DNA from: Pseudomonas sp. ML2-2023-3
Lineage (GTDB): Bacteria > Pseudomonadota > Gammaproteobacteria > Pseudomonadales > Pseudomonadaceae
Assembly: GCF_037055275.1 (NCBI RefSeq)
Contig: NZ_CP146343.1
Coordinates: 2,576,501 to 2,640,500 of the forward strand
Direction: 5' to 3'
Length of the DNA: 64,000 bases
Numbering within the stretch: the stretch's first letter is position 1; each line of letters opens with the position of its first letter. Of the stretch, positions 35,360-46,254 are shown one piece after another. A program made the translations under genes and the position numbers. The notes under the pieces are model-generated. The model was not told where the DNA came from. It did no database searches and was given only the letters and a program-made list of their open reading frames with translations.

Positions 35360-35971
35360 TCACCGTTTGCTTTTGATGATGGTGCCCAAGCCCTGGAGGT
35401 AAGCCACCAGTGCGTCCATTTCAGTTTTGCCCTTCACAGCATCCTTGGCACCGGCGATGTCTTCGTCGGTGTAAGGAACGCCGAGCTCGCGCAAGACTTC
35501 CATTTTTTTCGCGGTGTCCTTGCCGTCCAGCTTGCGCTCTACGAGGAACGGGTACGCCGGCATGATCGACTCGGGCACAACGTTGCGCGGGTTGTACAAA
35601 TGCGCACGCTGCCAGTCATCGGAGTAGCGGCCGCCAACGCGGGCCAGGTCCGGACCGGTACGCTTGGAGCCCCACAGGAACGGGTGGTCCCAGACGCTTT
35701 CACCGGCAACCGAGTAGTGACCGTAACGTTCGGTTTCGGCACGGAACGGACGGATCATCTGCGAGTGGCAGCCGACACAGCCGTTGGCGATATAGATATC
35801 ACGGCCTTCCAGTTCCAGCGCGGTGCGTGGCTTCATGCCCTCGACCGGAGTGTTGGTCACGTCCTGGAAGAACAGCGGAACGATTTGGGTCAGGCCGCCA
35901 ATGCTCACGGCGATGACCATGAAGAAAGCCATCAGGCCAATATTCTTCTCGATTGTATCGTGCTTGATCAT
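35360..35971 (-). CDS. ccoO: cbb3-type oxidase subunit II, first copy
   Basis: 203 residues. One N-terminal membrane anchor, haem c site GCVGCHSQ (Cys65, Cys68, His69), then [16 protein letters not shown] and the axial-ligand region near ESIMPAYP. Its ATG overlaps the end of ccoN by one base. Strongly similar to the copy at 39034. Confidence 0.96.
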   Translation of the reverse strand: MIKHDTIEKNIGLMAFFMVIAVSIGGLTQIVPLFFQDVTNTPVEGMKPRTALELEGRDIYIANGCVGCHSQMIRPFRAETERYGHYSVAGESVWDHPFLWGSKRTGPDLARVGGRYSDDWQRAHLYNPRNVVPESIMPAYPFLVERKLDGKDTAKKMEVLRELGVPYTDEDIAGAKDAVKGKTEMDALVAYLQGLGTIIKSKR

Positions 35972-37413
35972 CAGTGAGCTCCAACTACAGCAATCTTGCT
36001 CGCCGCTTCAGCTTCTGCCGGGTTCGAGGCACGCACGGTGCGGAACACGTTGTAGGCCATGAACAGCATGCCGCTGGCGAAAATGGCACCGCCCAGGGCG
36101 CGAACGATAAAGCCGGGGTGACTGGCTTGCAGTGCTTCCACGAACGAGTAGGTCAGCGTCCCGTCGTCGTTGATTGCACGCCACATCAGGCCCTGTGTGA
36201 TGCCGTTGACCCACATCGAAGCGATGTAAAGCACGGTACCGATTGTTGCCAGCCAGAAGTGCACGTTGATCAGGCCGGTGCTGTACATCTGCTTTTGGCC
36301 ATAGACTTTCGGGATCATGTGGTACATGGCGCCGATCGAAATCATCGCAACCCAGCCCAGTGCACCGGCATGTACGTGGCCGATGGTCCAGTCGGTGTAG
36401 TGCGACAGCGCGTTGACGGTCTTGATTGCCATCATCGGGCCTTCGAAGGTCGACATGCCGTAGAAGGCCAGGGACACAACGAGGAAGCGCAGGATCGGGT
36501 CCGTGCGCAACTTATGCCATGCGCCAGAGAGGGTCATCATGCCGTTGATCATGCCGCCCCAGCTTGGAGCCAGCAGGATGATCGACATTGCCATGCCCAG
36601 CGACTGGGCCCAGTCCGGCAGAGCGGTGTAGTGCAAGTGGTGCGGACCTGCCCAGATATAGAGGGTGATCAGCGCCCAGAAGTGCACGATGGACAGGCGA
36701 TACGAGTAGATCGGGCGCTCGGCCTGTTTCGGCACGAAGTAGTACATCATGCCCAGGAAGCCAGTCGTCAGGAAGAAACCTACCGCGTTGTGGCCATACC
36801 ACCACTGGATCATGGCGTCTGTCGCACCGGCGTATGCCGAGTAAGACTTGAAGAAGCTCACTGGCAGGGAGGCGTGGTTGACGATGTGCAGCATTGCCGT
36901 CACGAGAATGAAGGCGCCGTAGAACCAGTTGCCGACATAGATATGCTTGGTTTTACGCTTGGTAATGGTTCCGAAGAACACAATGGCGTAGACCACCCAG
37001 ACGATCGCCAGCAGGACTGCCAAAGGCAATTCCAGCTCTGCGTATTCTTTGCTCGTGGTGTAACCCATCGGCAACGTGATGATCGCGCCGATGATCACCG
37101 CCTGCCAACCCCAGAAGGTAAACGAGGCGAGCGTGTCGGAGATCAGTCGCGTTTGGCAGGTGCGCTGCACGACGTAGTAAGAGGTGCCAAACAATGCACA
37201 GCCACCAAAGGCAAAGATCACAAGGTTGGTATGCAGGGGGCGAAGACGGCCGAAGGTCGTCCATTCAAGGCCAAGGTTCAATTCAGGCCACACAAGCTGT
37301 GACGCGATGAAAACCCCGAGCCCCATGCCAAGGATCCCCCAGACCACCGTCATGATGGCGAACTGGCGGACTACCTTATAGTTATAAGCAGTCGGACTGA
37401 TTGCTGTGCTCAT
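35971..37413 (-). CDS. ccoN: cbb3-type oxidase catalytic subunit I, first copy
   Basis: 480 residues from the ATG at 37413 ([20 protein letters not shown]); the longer frame to 37521 is not homologous. Twelve membrane helices of the haem-copper oxidase fold, with conserved His-bearing segments such as [44 protein letters not shown] and [14 protein letters not shown]. It reduces oxygen at a high-spin haem/CuB centre with high affinity. The promoter region has only a weak Anr-like site, fitting a constitutive cco-1 operon. Confidence 0.97.
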   Translation of the reverse strand: MSTAISPTAYNYKVVRQFAIMTVVWGILGMGLGVFIASQLVWPELNLGLEWTTFGRLRPLHTNLVIFAFGGCALFGTSYYVVQRTCQTRLISDTLASFTFWGWQAVIIGAIITLPMGYTTSKEYAELELPLAVLLAIVWVVYAIVFFGTITKRKTKHIYVGNWFYGAFILVTAMLHIVNHASLPVSFFKSYSAYAGATDAMIQWWYGHNAVGFFLTTGFLGMMYYFVPKQAERPIYSYRLSIVHFWALITLYIWAGPHHLHYTALPDWAQSLGMAMSIILLAPSWGGMINGMMTLSGAWHKLRTDPILRFLVVSLAFYGMSTFEGPMMAIKTVNALSHYTDWTIGHVHAGALGWVAMISIGAMYHMIPKVYGQKQMYSTGLINVHFWLATIGTVLYIASMWVNGITQGLMWRAINDDGTLTYSFVEALQASHPGFIVRALGGAIFASGMLFMAYNVFRTVRASNPAEAEAASKIAVVGAH

Positions 37414-37497
37414 TCTAAGGTTCCACGGTTTAGGTGTTTTATTAGGATAAAAATCGGTCGCAAGTATGTATAAAGCGTAGGGGTATTGCAACGAAGC

Positions 37498-37511
37498 ATG
37501 ACCCCGGTCAA
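37498..37511 (-). promoter_or_regulatory. Weak Anr-like site upstream of first ccoN
   Basis: ATGACCCCGGTCAA (minus strand TTGACCGGGGTCAT) deviates from TTGATnnnnATCAA at three or four positions. It lies ~91 bp from the ccoN start. Confidence 0.35.
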
Positions 37512-37819
37512 TGCTTTCCAAGGCTTATTCTGCGGCCTTTCCATGCGGGGAGTAAGGTCAAACGGACCTCTCTAAAATGCCGCGCGGAGGGCAAAACCGA
37601 AGGGGGAGAAGCGGGCAGGTTCAAGTGGGGGTAAGGCATGGCGAGAGCATGGCGAACTTCGCAATGGACGACAGCCGTTGTAAACCCACTAGTGTGGCCC
37701 GTAACAGTGCCCTTCAACTTACCGATTAATTTCACTTGACGTAGAGCCGGGAAAATCCCGATCACGCAAGACAAGAGCTTAGTCCTGAATGGCGGGAGAG
37801 CAATAACGGACTAGAAAGA

Positions 37820-37838
37820 GGTGCGACACTTGGTCGCG
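37820..37838. repeat. Small hairpin repeat beyond ccoP-2
   Basis: GGTGCGACACTTGGTCGCG, the second copy of the hairpin at 33273-33291. Confidence 0.65.
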
Positions 37839-37891
37839 CTTTGAGGCGGGAACTGCCGCACCAAAATGATGCGGCAGGAAATGTCTGGTAA

Positions 37892-38830
37892 TTATTCGGC
37901 TGTTTTTTCCTCTTGATTACCATGTGACAAGCTGAACACGTATGCCGCCAGTAACTGCACCTTGTCGTTGCCCAGCAACTCGTTTTGCGCAGGCATGTGA
38001 CCCTGGCGACCGTGGCGAATGGTTTGCTGCAATTGCGCCAGGCTGGTGCCGTAGATAAAGCCCGCAGGTTGGGTCAGGTCCGGCGCCCCCATCAGCTGCA
38101 TGCCCTTGCCGTTTGCCCCGTGGCAAGCCACGCAAGTGGTGTCATAGGCTTGCTTGCCCGCCGCCAGATCCACCGAAGTGTCTTGCGGCAAAGGCAGGCC
38201 CGCCAGGTCGTGACGCACGTAGGCGGCAACGTTCTTAACCCCGGCTTCGCCCAATACTTCACCCCAGGCCGGCATCGCGGCAATACGTCCGCCCATGATG
38301 GTGGCCTTGATGGTGTCGGCATCGCCGCCCCAGCGCCAGGTGTTGTCGGCCAGATTCGGGAAGCCGAAAGCGCCTTTGGCGTCCGAGCCGTGACACACCG
38401 AGCAGTTGGAGGCAAACAGGCGCCCCCCCATTTTCAGTGCGGCCGGATCCTGCGCGACTTGCTCCACCGGCATGGCAGCGTATTTGGCGAAGATCGGCCC
38501 GAACCTGGCATCCGCCTTGTCCATTTCCTTCTGCCATTCATTGGCGCCGGTCCAGCCATTTTCATAACCGGGCAGCAGGCCTTTCCAGTTGCCCAGGCCC
38601 GGGTAAAGGATCAAGTACCCCACCGCAAACACCAGCGTGCCGACGAACAACATGAACCACCATTGCGGCAGCGGGTTGTCGTACTCCTCGATGCCATCGA
38701 AGCTGTGGCCCATGGTCTCGACGGTATCGCTCTTGGTTTCACCCTTGCGCGTACTGACCAGCAGCCAGGTCAGGCCGATCAACGTGCCAATGGTCAGCAC
38801 GCATATATAAAGACTCCAGAAGGTGGTCAT
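37892..38830 (-). CDS. ccoP: cbb3-type cytochrome c oxidase subunit III, second copy
   Basis: 312 residues with the same layout as the first copy: membrane hairpin, [18 protein letters not shown] and CVACH haem sites. It lacks the insert after LLPGY present in copy one. Overlaps ccoQ-2 by 4 nt. Part of the Anr-type cco-2 operon. Confidence 0.96.
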   Translation of the reverse strand: MTTFWSLYICVLTIGTLIGLTWLLVSTRKGETKSDTVETMGHSFDGIEEYDNPLPQWWFMLFVGTLVFAVGYLILYPGLGNWKGLLPGYENGWTGANEWQKEMDKADARFGPIFAKYAAMPVEQVAQDPAALKMGGRLFASNCSVCHGSDAKGAFGFPNLADNTWRWGGDADTIKATIMGGRIAAMPAWGEVLGEAGVKNVAAYVRHDLAGLPLPQDTSVDLAAGKQAYDTTCVACHGANGKGMQLMGAPDLTQPAGFIYGTSLAQLQQTIRHGRQGHMPAQNELLGNDKVQLLAAYVFSLSHGNQEEKTAE

Positions 38831-39030
38831 GCTTTGTTACTCCTAGACGCTTGTTCTTGCTCGACGTGTTGAATCGCCTCTGGATCGTCCTTGAATGGCA
38901 GTAAGGTCGCGTCTTCAAACTCCGATTTGCGTCGCGGGCTGAACACCCACAACGCCAGACCGATAAACGCCACGGCCACCACCACGGTGCCCAGGCCGCG
39001 AATCATTCCACTACTCATCTCGAAGACCAT
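38827..39030 (-). CDS. ccoQ: cbb3-type oxidase subunit CcoQ, second copy
   Basis: 67 residues from 39030 (AGAGG upstream); a second ATG at 39018 would give 63. One membrane helix and the tail [20 protein letters not shown], nearly identical to copy one. Confidence 0.93.
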   Translation of the reverse strand: MVFEMSSGMIRGLGTVVVAVAFIGLALWVFSPRRKSEFEDATLLPFKDDPEAIQHVEQEQASRSNKA

Positions 39031-39033
39031 GAC

Positions 39034-39642
39034 TTACCTCTTGCTCTTGATGGCAGTGCCGAGCACTTGCAGATAGGCCACCAACGCGTCCATTTCGGTT
39101 TTGCCTTGCACCGACTGCTTGGCGTTGGCGATGTCTTCGTCGGTGTACGGCACGCCCAGGGTGCGCATCACTTCAAGTTTCTTTTCGGTGTGGCTGCTGT
39201 CTACCGGGGCCTCCACCAGCCACGGGTACGCTGGCATCTTCGACTCGGGCACTACGTTGCGCGGGTTGTACAAATGCGCGCGGTGCCAGTCATCGGAGTA
39301 ACGGCCGCCGACACGGGCCAGGTCCGGCCCGGTGCGCTTGGAGCCCCACAGGAACGGGTGATCCCACACGCTTTCACCGGCGACCGAGTAGTGACCGTAA
39401 CGCTCGGTCTCGGCGCGGAACGGGCGGATCATCTGCGAGTGACACTGCACGCAGCCTTCGCGGATATAAATGTCGCGACCTTCCAGTTGCAGCGCGGTGT
39501 AAGGCTTCATGCCCTCCACCGGGGTGTTGGTCACGTCCTCAAAGAACAAAGGGACGATTTGCGTCAGGCCACCCACGCTCACGCACAGGATCATCAGCAA
39601 CAGCATCAGGCCGATATTTTTTTCAATGACTTCGTGTTTCAT
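39034..39642 (-). CDS. ccoO: cbb3-type oxidase subunit II, second copy
   Basis: 202 residues from the ATG at 39642, preceded by GAGGAG. Membrane anchor, haem site [16 protein letters not shown], same architecture as copy one. The most diverged stretch is [17 protein letters not shown] in the second half. Confidence 0.95.
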   Translation of the reverse strand: MKHEVIEKNIGLMLLLMILCVSVGGLTQIVPLFFEDVTNTPVEGMKPYTALQLEGRDIYIREGCVQCHSQMIRPFRAETERYGHYSVAGESVWDHPFLWGSKRTGPDLARVGGRYSDDWHRAHLYNPRNVVPESKMPAYPWLVEAPVDSSHTEKKLEVMRTLGVPYTDEDIANAKQSVQGKTEMDALVAYLQVLGTAIKSKR

Positions 39643-39652
39643 TGCCAACTCC

Positions 39653-41077
39653 TCAGGCCATCTGCGCGGCGGCTACGACTTCAGCGGGCTCGGCGTTACG
39701 CACGGTGCGCCAAGTGTTGTAAGCCATCAGCAACATGCCGCTGAAGAAGATCGCACCACCGACCAGTCGTACGACATAGCCCGGATGGCTGGCCACCAGG
39801 GTTTCGACGAAGGAGTAGGTCAGCGTTCCGTCTTCGTTGACTGCGCGCCACATCAGGCCTTGAGCAATGCCGTTGACCCACATCGAAGCGATGTAGAGCA
39901 CGGTGCCGATAGTGGCCAGCCAGAAGTGCGCGTTGATCAGGCCCATGCTGTACATCTGCGGGCGACCGAAGATTTTCGGGATCATGTGATACAGCGCGCC
40001 GATCGAGATCATCGCTACCCAGCCCAACGCACCGGCGTGTACGTGGCCGATGGTCCAGTCGGTGTAGTGGGAGAGGGCGTTGACGGTCTTGATCGCCATC
40101 ATCGGGCCTTCAAAGGTCGACATGCCGTAGAACGCCAGTGACACAACGAGGAAGCGCAGGATCGGGTCGCTGCGCAACTTATGCCAGGCGCCCGAGAGGG
40201 TCATCATGCCGTTGATCATGCCGCCCCAGCTCGGTGCCAGCAGAATCAGCGACATCACCATGCCCAGCGACTGGGCCCAGTCCGGCAGCGCGGTGTAGTG
40301 CAAGTGGTGAGGGCCGGCCCAGATGTACAGGGTGATCAGCGCCCAGAAGTGCACGATGGACAGGCGATAGGAGTAGATCGGACGTTCGGCCTGTTTAGGC
40401 ACGAAGTAGTACATCATCCCCAAAAAGCCCGCGGTCAGGAAAAAGCCCACAGCGTTATGCCCGTACCACCACTGCACCATGGCGTCAGTGGCGCCACCGT
40501 AGAGCGAGTAGGACTTGGTGAAGCTGACCGGGATTTCCAGGTTATTGACGATGTGCAAAATGGCCACGGTCACGATGAAGGCGCCGAAGAACCAGTTGCC
40601 CACGTAAATGTGCTTGGTCTTGCGCTTCATGATCGTGCCGAAGAACACGATGGCGTATGCGACCCAGACGATGGTGATCAAAATGTCGATCGGCCATTCC
40701 AGCTCGGCGTATTCCTTGGAACTGGTGTAGCCCAGCGGCAGGCTGATGGCCGCGAGCACAATCACCAGTTGCCAGCCCCAGAAGGTAAACGCCGCAATCT
40801 TGGGCGAGAACAGCGTGGCCTGGCAGGTGCGTTGCACCGAGTAGAACGAGGCGGCGAACAAGGCGCAGCCGCCGAAGGCAAAAATGACGGCGTTCGTGTG
40901 CAAAGGGCGCAGGCGCCCGAAACTGGTCCAAGGCAAATTGAAGTTGAGTTCTGGCCAGACCAACTGCGCGGCGAGAAAAACGCCGAGCCCCATACCGACG
41001 ATGCCCCAAACCACCGTCATAATGGCAAATTGGCGGACCACCTTGTAGTTGTAGGCGGTACTTGTAGAAGTGTTCAT
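39653..41077 (-). CDS. ccoN: cbb3-type oxidase catalytic subunit I, second copy
   Basis: 474 residues with the same His-bearing helices as the first CcoN ([51 protein letters not shown]). The two differ mainly in the N-terminal third and C-terminal tail, with long identical central blocks that suggest gene conversion. First gene of ccoNOQP-2. An Anr box lies ~105 bp upstream, inside the divergent hydrolase gene. Confidence 0.97.
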   Translation of the reverse strand: MNTSTSTAYNYKVVRQFAIMTVVWGIVGMGLGVFLAAQLVWPELNFNLPWTSFGRLRPLHTNAVIFAFGGCALFAASFYSVQRTCQATLFSPKIAAFTFWGWQLVIVLAAISLPLGYTSSKEYAELEWPIDILITIVWVAYAIVFFGTIMKRKTKHIYVGNWFFGAFIVTVAILHIVNNLEIPVSFTKSYSLYGGATDAMVQWWYGHNAVGFFLTAGFLGMMYYFVPKQAERPIYSYRLSIVHFWALITLYIWAGPHHLHYTALPDWAQSLGMVMSLILLAPSWGGMINGMMTLSGAWHKLRSDPILRFLVVSLAFYGMSTFEGPMMAIKTVNALSHYTDWTIGHVHAGALGWVAMISIGALYHMIPKIFGRPQMYSMGLINAHFWLATIGTVLYIASMWVNGIAQGLMWRAVNEDGTLTYSFVETLVASHPGYVVRLVGGAIFFSGMLLMAYNTWRTVRNAEPAEVVAAAQMA

Positions 41078-41150
41078 GGTTCCCCATCCACGGTTCAGGC
41101 GAATACAAAGGCACGCCTGGAGTTATAGGCAGACTAAAAGCGAGGCAAGC

Positions 41151-41834
41151 ATGGGTGTAGCAGGCAAGGTCGGTATTGACGGGGATCAATGGCTGCAGTG
41201 CGTGGAACAGCGGGGCTGGTTGTGGAATGGCGCCTGTGGAGCCTCATCCGCGACCCTGATCCTGGCTCACGGTGCGGGTGCGCCGATGGACAGCATCTGG
41301 ATGGACGGTATGGCTGAGCGCCTTGCTGCACGCGGGGTGAGCGTGTTGCGCTTCGAGTTCCCATACATGGCACAACGGCGTCTCGATGGTGGCAAAAGGC
41401 CTCCAAATCAGCAGGCCAAATTGCTCGAATGCTGGCGTGAAGTGTTTAGCGAGGTGCGACGGCATGTCGCTGGGCCATTGGTCATTGGCGGCAAGTCAAT
41501 GGGCGGGCGTATGGCCAGTATGCTGGCGGATGAATTGCAAGCGGATGGGTTGGTGTGCCTGGGTTATCCGTTCTACGCGAGCGGCAAACCGGAAAAACCC
41601 CGTGTGGCACACCTGGCTGAGCTCAAGATGCCCGCCTTGATCGTGCAAGGTGAGCGTGATGCCTTGGGCAATCGAGAGGCGGTGGAGGCCTACACGCTGG
41701 CGCCTGGCATTGAAGTGCTGTGGCTGGTGTCGGGAGATCACGACCTCAAGCCGTTAAAGGCCTCGGGGTTTACCCATGAGCAGCATCTGGATGGGGCGGC
41801 AGACAAGATTGCGCATTGGTTGAGTGCCCATTGA
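41151..41834 (+). CDS. Alpha/beta-hydrolase, KANL3/Tex30-like
   Basis: 227 residues from the ATG at 41151 (CGAGGCAAGC upstream). Features: LILAHGAGAPMDS (oxyanion region), the nucleophile elbow in IGGKSMGGRMAS (Ser in KSMGG), LIVQGERDALG and the catalytic His in VSGDHDLKP. The family's substrate is unknown. Divergent from ccoN-2, and its first codons contain that operon's Anr site. Confidence 0.88.
   Translation: MGVAGKVGIDGDQWLQCVEQRGWLWNGACGASSATLILAHGAGAPMDSIWMDGMAERLAARGVSVLRFEFPYMAQRRLDGGKRPPNQQAKLLECWREVFSEVRRHVAGPLVIGGKSMGGRMASMLADELQADGLVCLGYPFYASGKPEKPRVAHLAELKMPALIVQGERDALGNREAVEAYTLAPGIEVLWLVSGDHDLKPLKASGFTHEQHLDGAADKIAHWLSAH
41176..41189 (-). promoter_or_regulatory. Anr box upstream of second ccoNOQP
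   Basis: TTGACGGGGATCAA matches TTGATnnnnATCAA with one change. It lies 105 bp from the ccoN-2 ATG, within the first codons of the divergent hydrolase gene. Fits the known Anr induction of cco-2 in Pseudomonas. Confidence 0.75.
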
Positions 41835-42031
41835 CGCCAATGCCTTGCAGGCGCTCGGACTGTAAGGTGTCAACGGTGGTTAAAAACATGGCGTTTATTC
41901 CTACAGGCTTTAAAGATAAGACTTATATGTCGGATTGCTGATTATTTTCATGCTGTGGAGCCATTGCGTAAGGTGGCTCGGCATTGTTGTTGGGCTGCGT
42001 ACAAGGCTCAACAACAAGAGAATTCAATCAG

Positions 42032-44560
42032 ATGCCTCAATTTCCTCTAACCCGTCAATCCCTTCTTATGCTGGCTGTCAGTCAGCCACTGTTGTTCTCA
42101 AGTGTGCAGCTACAGGCAGCCGATGATGATCGTGTCGTTGCTCAGAATGGCACCCACGTCAGTGTCAGTGATATGGACATTGAAACGACAGGCGATGCCG
42201 TGTATGGCCTTGTGGCCGAGAGCGGCGCAATAGTTAACGCGCACAACATGAGTCTAGGGACCTCCGGGGGGTTCTCGTTCGGTGCCTTTATTAACGGTTA
42301 CGACAGCAAACTCAACGCCACGGGTGATCTGGCAATTACCACGTCGGGTGAAAACTCTGCCGGACTGTTGGTCGGTAATTACGCCAAGGCTGATGTAGAA
42401 AAAATCGATGTGGTAACTGTCGGCGAAAGTGCCTTTGGGCTCTTTGTCGCCAGTAACGCCCAACTCAACCTTGGCTCGGGCTCCATTACGACCAGGGGGG
42501 ATGACAGTATCGGGATCAGGGGCTGGCAGAGAGGCGAGTTCAAGGGTGCCAACCTTGTCATTAACACAGAGGGTAATCGTGCCTTTGGGGTCAGGGCACT
42601 GACCGAGGCCTCTGTAAACTTGCGCGGTAGTTCAATCAGCACTTTCGGGGACCAGTCCGCTGGGGTTTTCGCGGGTGGTGGCTCCTCGATTGATCTAAGC
42701 ACAGGCGCTTCGATCACCACGTATGGAACCGAGTCCCATGGTGCGTTCGCCAGCGGTGCCAATAGTCTGGTGAAGCTGAGCGACAGTCATGTCGAAACCT
42801 TTGGTGAAGGTTCGGCGGGTATCCAGGTTGAAGACGGCGGCCGGGTCGAACTCAATAATGCTCATGTCAAGGCCAATGGCGCCGGGGCTGTCGGGGCGCA
42901 ACTCAGTGGGGGTAGCCTGGCAGTCAATGGCGGTTCAATCCAGTCGCAAAATGGGGCGGTGATTAACATCAGAGGCCAAGGCAATACGGTCGATGTTGCA
43001 GGTGCGTACCTGAGCAGCACCGATGGCCTTGTGATACAGGTTGAAGGGGCATCAGAGGCCCTGGTGACGGTGAGGAATGGCTCCACCTTGTCGGCCAACA
43101 ATGGCACGGGTGAGTTGCTCGGCGTGAAGCTTGGCAGTGTGCTGGATCTCGTAGTGGATGGCAGTTTTTTACACGGCAACATGACCATTCCTGAAGGCTC
43201 TCTGGTCAATGTCCGCTTGCAGAACGGGACGCGCTTAACCGGTCAAATGGCCGATGTCCGGAGCCTGCAACTTGATGCGGGCGTCAGCTGGAACATTACG
43301 GGTGACAGCAACGTCGAGTCGCTGGTGCTTGGCGGCGGGGCGGTTAATTTCGCAGGGTTCGAAGGCTTTCACCAGTTAACCGTCGGCGAGTTGTCGGGCA
43401 ATGGTGACTTTGGGCTGAAGCTGGATATAAACAACCGCCGAGCTGACTTTCTTGCGGTGGACGGTCAAGCCAGCGGCCGCCATCGGTTGAATATTCATAA
43501 CAGCGGCATCGAGCCACCCGCCGGCTTTGATCCTGTGCAAGTCGTCCACACCGAAGGCGGTGACGCCGTGTTCAATGTGGTCGGCGAGCGTGTTGACCTT
43601 GGTGCTTACTCCTACGGTATAGAGCGCCTGGGCGACGACTGGTTTCTGGTCAGCGGCGGTCGTGAGGTGAGCCCTGCAACCCGAAGCGTCCAGGCATTGT
43701 TCAATAGTGCCCCAACTGTCTGGTATGGCGAGATGAGCGCCTTGCGCAGTCGTATGAATGAGGTGCGAAGCAGTGGGCAGGGGGGTGGCTGGATGCTCGG
43801 CTACGGCAACAAGCATCAGGTCGCTGGCAGCGATGGGCTGAGATACAAGCAAAACCAGGCCGGGTTTTCCCTGGGTGCTGACACTCCGCTGGACAGTAGC
43901 GACGGGGTACTGATGGTCGGCCTGCTGGCGGGGCACAGCAAGTCCGGCCTGTCGCAGGCTCGCGGTTCTGCGGGTACTGTCCAGAGCTTCTATGTGGGTG
44001 GGTACGGTACCTGGATGGGCAGTGATGGTTACTACGTCGACGGATTGCTCAAGCTCAATCAGTTTCAGAACCGCGCTGACGTCGTGATGAGTAACTCAAC
44101 CAAAGCCAAAGGAACGTATCGCAATTATGGTGTCGGGGCTTCGCTGGAGGCCGGTCGCGAGGTTCAACTGACAGAGCGCCTGTTCGTCGAGCCCTTTGTT
44201 CAGGTTTCAGCGGTCGCCGTGCAGGGTAAGTCTCTCAACCTGGATAGCGGATTGCAGGCGCGCAGTGCCACGACCCGTTCACTGCTCGGTAAAGTGGGGG
44301 CTACGGTCGAGCATCGTAATCAATGGGTGAGCCCTTACGTCAAGGTGGCACTGGCTCACGAGTTTGCCCGTGACAATGAAGTCAAGGTCAATGGCAACAG
44401 CTTCAGGAATGACCTGCAGGGCACTCGGGCTGAGTTGGGTGCAGGCTTGTCTCTGTCAGTGGCCAAGGATCTGCAATTGCATGCGAATTTCGAATACATG
44501 AACGGTACGAAAATCAAGCAGCCCTGGGGTGGGAGCGTCGGTCTTCGATACGCGTTTTGA
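42032..44560 (+). CDS. Autotransporter (type Va) with pertactin-like passenger
   Basis: 842 residues from the ATG at 42032. Signal peptide MPQFPLTRQSLLMLAVSQPL... ends near LQA-ADDD. The passenger (about 30-440) is made of ~22-residue beta-helix repeats with a recurring T-x-G-x-x-S-x-G pattern (TSGENSAGL, TFGDQSAGVF, TFGEGSAGI). A pertactin-like region (LTVGELSGNGDFGLKLDINN) spans about 445-545. The C-terminal ~275 residues are the outer-membrane beta-barrel, ending SVGLRYAF. No Cys is seen in the passenger and no RGD. Probable surface adhesin; the target is unknown. Confidence 0.9.
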   Translation: MPQFPLTRQSLLMLAVSQPLLFSSVQLQAADDDRVVAQNGTHVSVSDMDIETTGDAVYGLVAESGAIVNAHNMSLGTSGGFSFGAFINGYDSKLNATGDLAITTSGENSAGLLVGNYAKADVEKIDVVTVGESAFGLFVASNAQLNLGSGSITTRGDDSIGIRGWQRGEFKGANLVINTEGNRAFGVRALTEASVNLRGSSISTFGDQSAGVFAGGGSSIDLSTGASITTYGTESHGAFASGANSLVKLSDSHVETFGEGSAGIQVEDGGRVELNNAHVKANGAGAVGAQLSGGSLAVNGGSIQSQNGAVINIRGQGNTVDVAGAYLSSTDGLVIQVEGASEALVTVRNGSTLSANNGTGELLGVKLGSVLDLVVDGSFLHGNMTIPEGSLVNVRLQNGTRLTGQMADVRSLQLDAGVSWNITGDSNVESLVLGGGAVNFAGFEGFHQLTVGELSGNGDFGLKLDINNRRADFLAVDGQASGRHRLNIHNSGIEPPAGFDPVQVVHTEGGDAVFNVVGERVDLGAYSYGIERLGDDWFLVSGGREVSPATRSVQALFNSAPTVWYGEMSALRSRMNEVRSSGQGGGWMLGYGNKHQVAGSDGLRYKQNQAGFSLGADTPLDSSDGVLMVGLLAGHSKSGLSQARGSAGTVQSFYVGGYGTWMGSDGYYVDGLLKLNQFQNRADVVMSNSTKAKGTYRNYGVGASLEAGREVQLTERLFVEPFVQVSAVAVQGKSLNLDSGLQARSATTRSLLGKVGATVEHRNQWVSPYVKVALAHEFARDNEVKVNGNSFRNDLQGTRAELGAGLSLSVAKDLQLHANFEYMNGTKIKQPWGGSVGLRYAF

Positions 44561-44574
44561 TGCCGGGTGAAAGG

Positions 44575-44607
44575 AAAAGCCAGCGAGTGATTCGCTGGCT
44601 TTTTTGT
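44575..44607. terminator. Bidirectional terminator between autotransporter and chemoreceptor genes
   Basis: AAAAGCCAGCGA (44575-44586) pairs with TCGCTGGCTTTT (44592-44603), 5-nt loop, with T-runs on both strands. It separates two convergent genes. Confidence 0.93.
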
Positions 44608-44608
44608 G

Positions 44609-46174
44609 TCAGCGGTTAAACCGTTCCACCAGCGAGTACTGGCTGTTTACGGTCTGGCTCAGTTCTTCGCTCAACAGCGCTGAATGCTGCGCCTGTTCAG
44701 AGGTCTGGTCTGCCAGGTCGGCAATGGTGCTGATGTTACGGCTGACTTCTTCAGCTACCGCACTTTGCTCCTCGGTAGCCGCTGCGATCTGGGCAGTCAT
44801 GTCGGTGATATTGGCCACCGCTTCGCTGATGCCCACCAGCGCCTTGTCGGCTTCCAGCACCCGAGCCACGCCTTCTTCAGCCTGACGGTGACCGGCGTCC
44901 ATGGTTTGGACGGCAGTGGCTGCGGTCTGTTGCAGCTTTGCAATCAGGCTGTGAATTTGCCCGGTGGAAGCGCTGGTGCGTTGCGCCAGTTGGCGCACTT
45001 CGTCCGCCACCACGGCAAAGCCACGGCCCATTTCACCGGCTCGCGCCGCTTCGATGGCTGCGTTCAGGGCCAGCAGGTTGGTCTGGTCGGCAATGCCTTT
45101 GATCACGTCAACCACGCCGCCGATTTCGTCACTGTCCTTGGCCAGTTGCGTGACGGTGGCACCGGTTTCGCCTACCACCACTGACAGGCGCTGAATGGCT
45201 TCGCGGGTTTCACCGGCAATATCGCGGCCGCGACTGGTCAGGCGGTTGGCTTCTTGCGTGGCGTCAGCCGTGCGTTGTACGTGGCTGGCCACTTCTTGTG
45301 TGGTCGCGGCCATCTGATTGACCGCCGTTGCCACTTGTTCAGTCTCGACCCGCTGGCGCTCCAGCCCGACAGAGCTCTTGTGGGCCAGAATGTCGGATTG
45401 ACGGGCTTGCCCGCTCAGATGCTCGGCGGTGTCCTGCAGGCGTGTCAGGCAGGTTTTCAGGCGTGCCTCCTGGCTCAGGATGGACATCTCCAGGCGTGCT
45501 TGCGGGCCGCGGCTGTCGGTGTACATCTGTGCAATCAGCGGGTCAGACGTGGTTTGTTCTGCCAGGCGCAGCAGTCGCTTGATCCCGCGCTGTTGCCAGG
45601 TCAGGCCCAGCAGTCCCAGCGGAATCGACAGCAGGGCTGCCAGGGCAAAACCCCAGCTGGAGTTGAGCAGGGCACCAATCGTGAAGCTCAATTGACTGAC
45701 CAGAATAAAGGGCAGCCAGTCCTGCAGCACCGGTAGCCACTTGTCACGCTGCGGCACTGCCGATTTGCCCCGGTTGAGGCGAGAGTACAGGCCTTCGGCA
45801 CGGCGGATCTGTTCGGCGGTCGGTTTGATCCGTACCGACTCGTAGCCCACCACGCGTTCGTTCTCGAAGATCGGGGTGACATACGCATTGACCCAGTAAT
45901 GGTCGCCATTTTTGCAGCGGTTCTTGACGATACCCATCCACGGCGCACCCTTTTTCAGGGTGCTCCACATATGCTCGAACACGGCAGGCGGCACGTCGGG
46001 ATGGCGCACAAGATTGTGCGGTGCGCGTATCAGCTCCTCACGCGAAAACCCGCTGATTTCCATAAAGTCATCGTTGCAATAGGAAATCACGCCTTTGGCA
46101 TCGGTCGTGGAGATCAACCGTTGTTGCGCGGGGAATGTGCGTTCGCGTTGAGTGATGGGCTGGTTGTTACGCAT
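44609..46174 (-). CDS. aer: PAS-domain methyl-accepting chemotaxis protein, Aer-like
   Basis: 521 residues. The N-terminal PAS domain (about 10-120) has the Aer hallmarks [18 protein letters not shown] and [13 protein letters not shown] plus [17 protein letters not shown], consistent with FAD binding. A hydrophobic hairpin at about 150-190 anchors it to the inner membrane, then a HAMP-like linker and the signalling hairpin with the tip [19 protein letters not shown] redox/aerotaxis receptor, consistent with the neighbouring oxidase genes. Confidence 0.92.
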   Translation of the reverse strand: MRNNQPITQRERTFPAQQRLISTTDAKGVISYCNDDFMEISGFSREELIRAPHNLVRHPDVPPAVFEHMWSTLKKGAPWMGIVKNRCKNGDHYWVNAYVTPIFENERVVGYESVRIKPTAEQIRRAEGLYSRLNRGKSAVPQRDKWLPVLQDWLPFILVSQLSFTIGALLNSSWGFALAALLSIPLGLLGLTWQQRGIKRLLRLAEQTTSDPLIAQMYTDSRGPQARLEMSILSQEARLKTCLTRLQDTAEHLSGQARQSDILAHKSSVGLERQRVETEQVATAVNQMAATTQEVASHVQRTADATQEANRLTSRGRDIAGETREAIQRLSVVVGETGATVTQLAKDSDEIGGVVDVIKGIADQTNLLALNAAIEAARAGEMGRGFAVVADEVRQLAQRTSASTGQIHSLIAKLQQTAATAVQTMDAGHRQAEEGVARVLEADKALVGISEAVANITDMTAQIAAATEEQSAVAEEVSRNISTIADLADQTSEQAQHSALLSEELSQTVNSQYSLVERFNR

Positions 46175-46254
46175 GTCGTTTCAATCCGCAAGACTTTGAC
46201 AGGCTGTCGGCATGAGTAAGAAATTGTTTAATTTATATTTCAGGCGCCGGCGCG

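Larger units (their letters stand above)
37414..37891. other. Intergenic region between the two cco operons
   Basis: No gene recognised. It holds the ccoN-1 promoter region, the weak Anr-like site, the small hairpin repeat (37820-37838) and a CTGCCGCA/TGCGGCAG hairpin (37853-37877) behind ccoP-2. An unannotated small RNA could exist here but nothing proves it. Confidence 0.5.

Noticed and set aside
37414..37891. Small RNA gene between the cco operons
   Set aside because: The region is long and has hairpins but no promoter-terminator pair clear enough to call.
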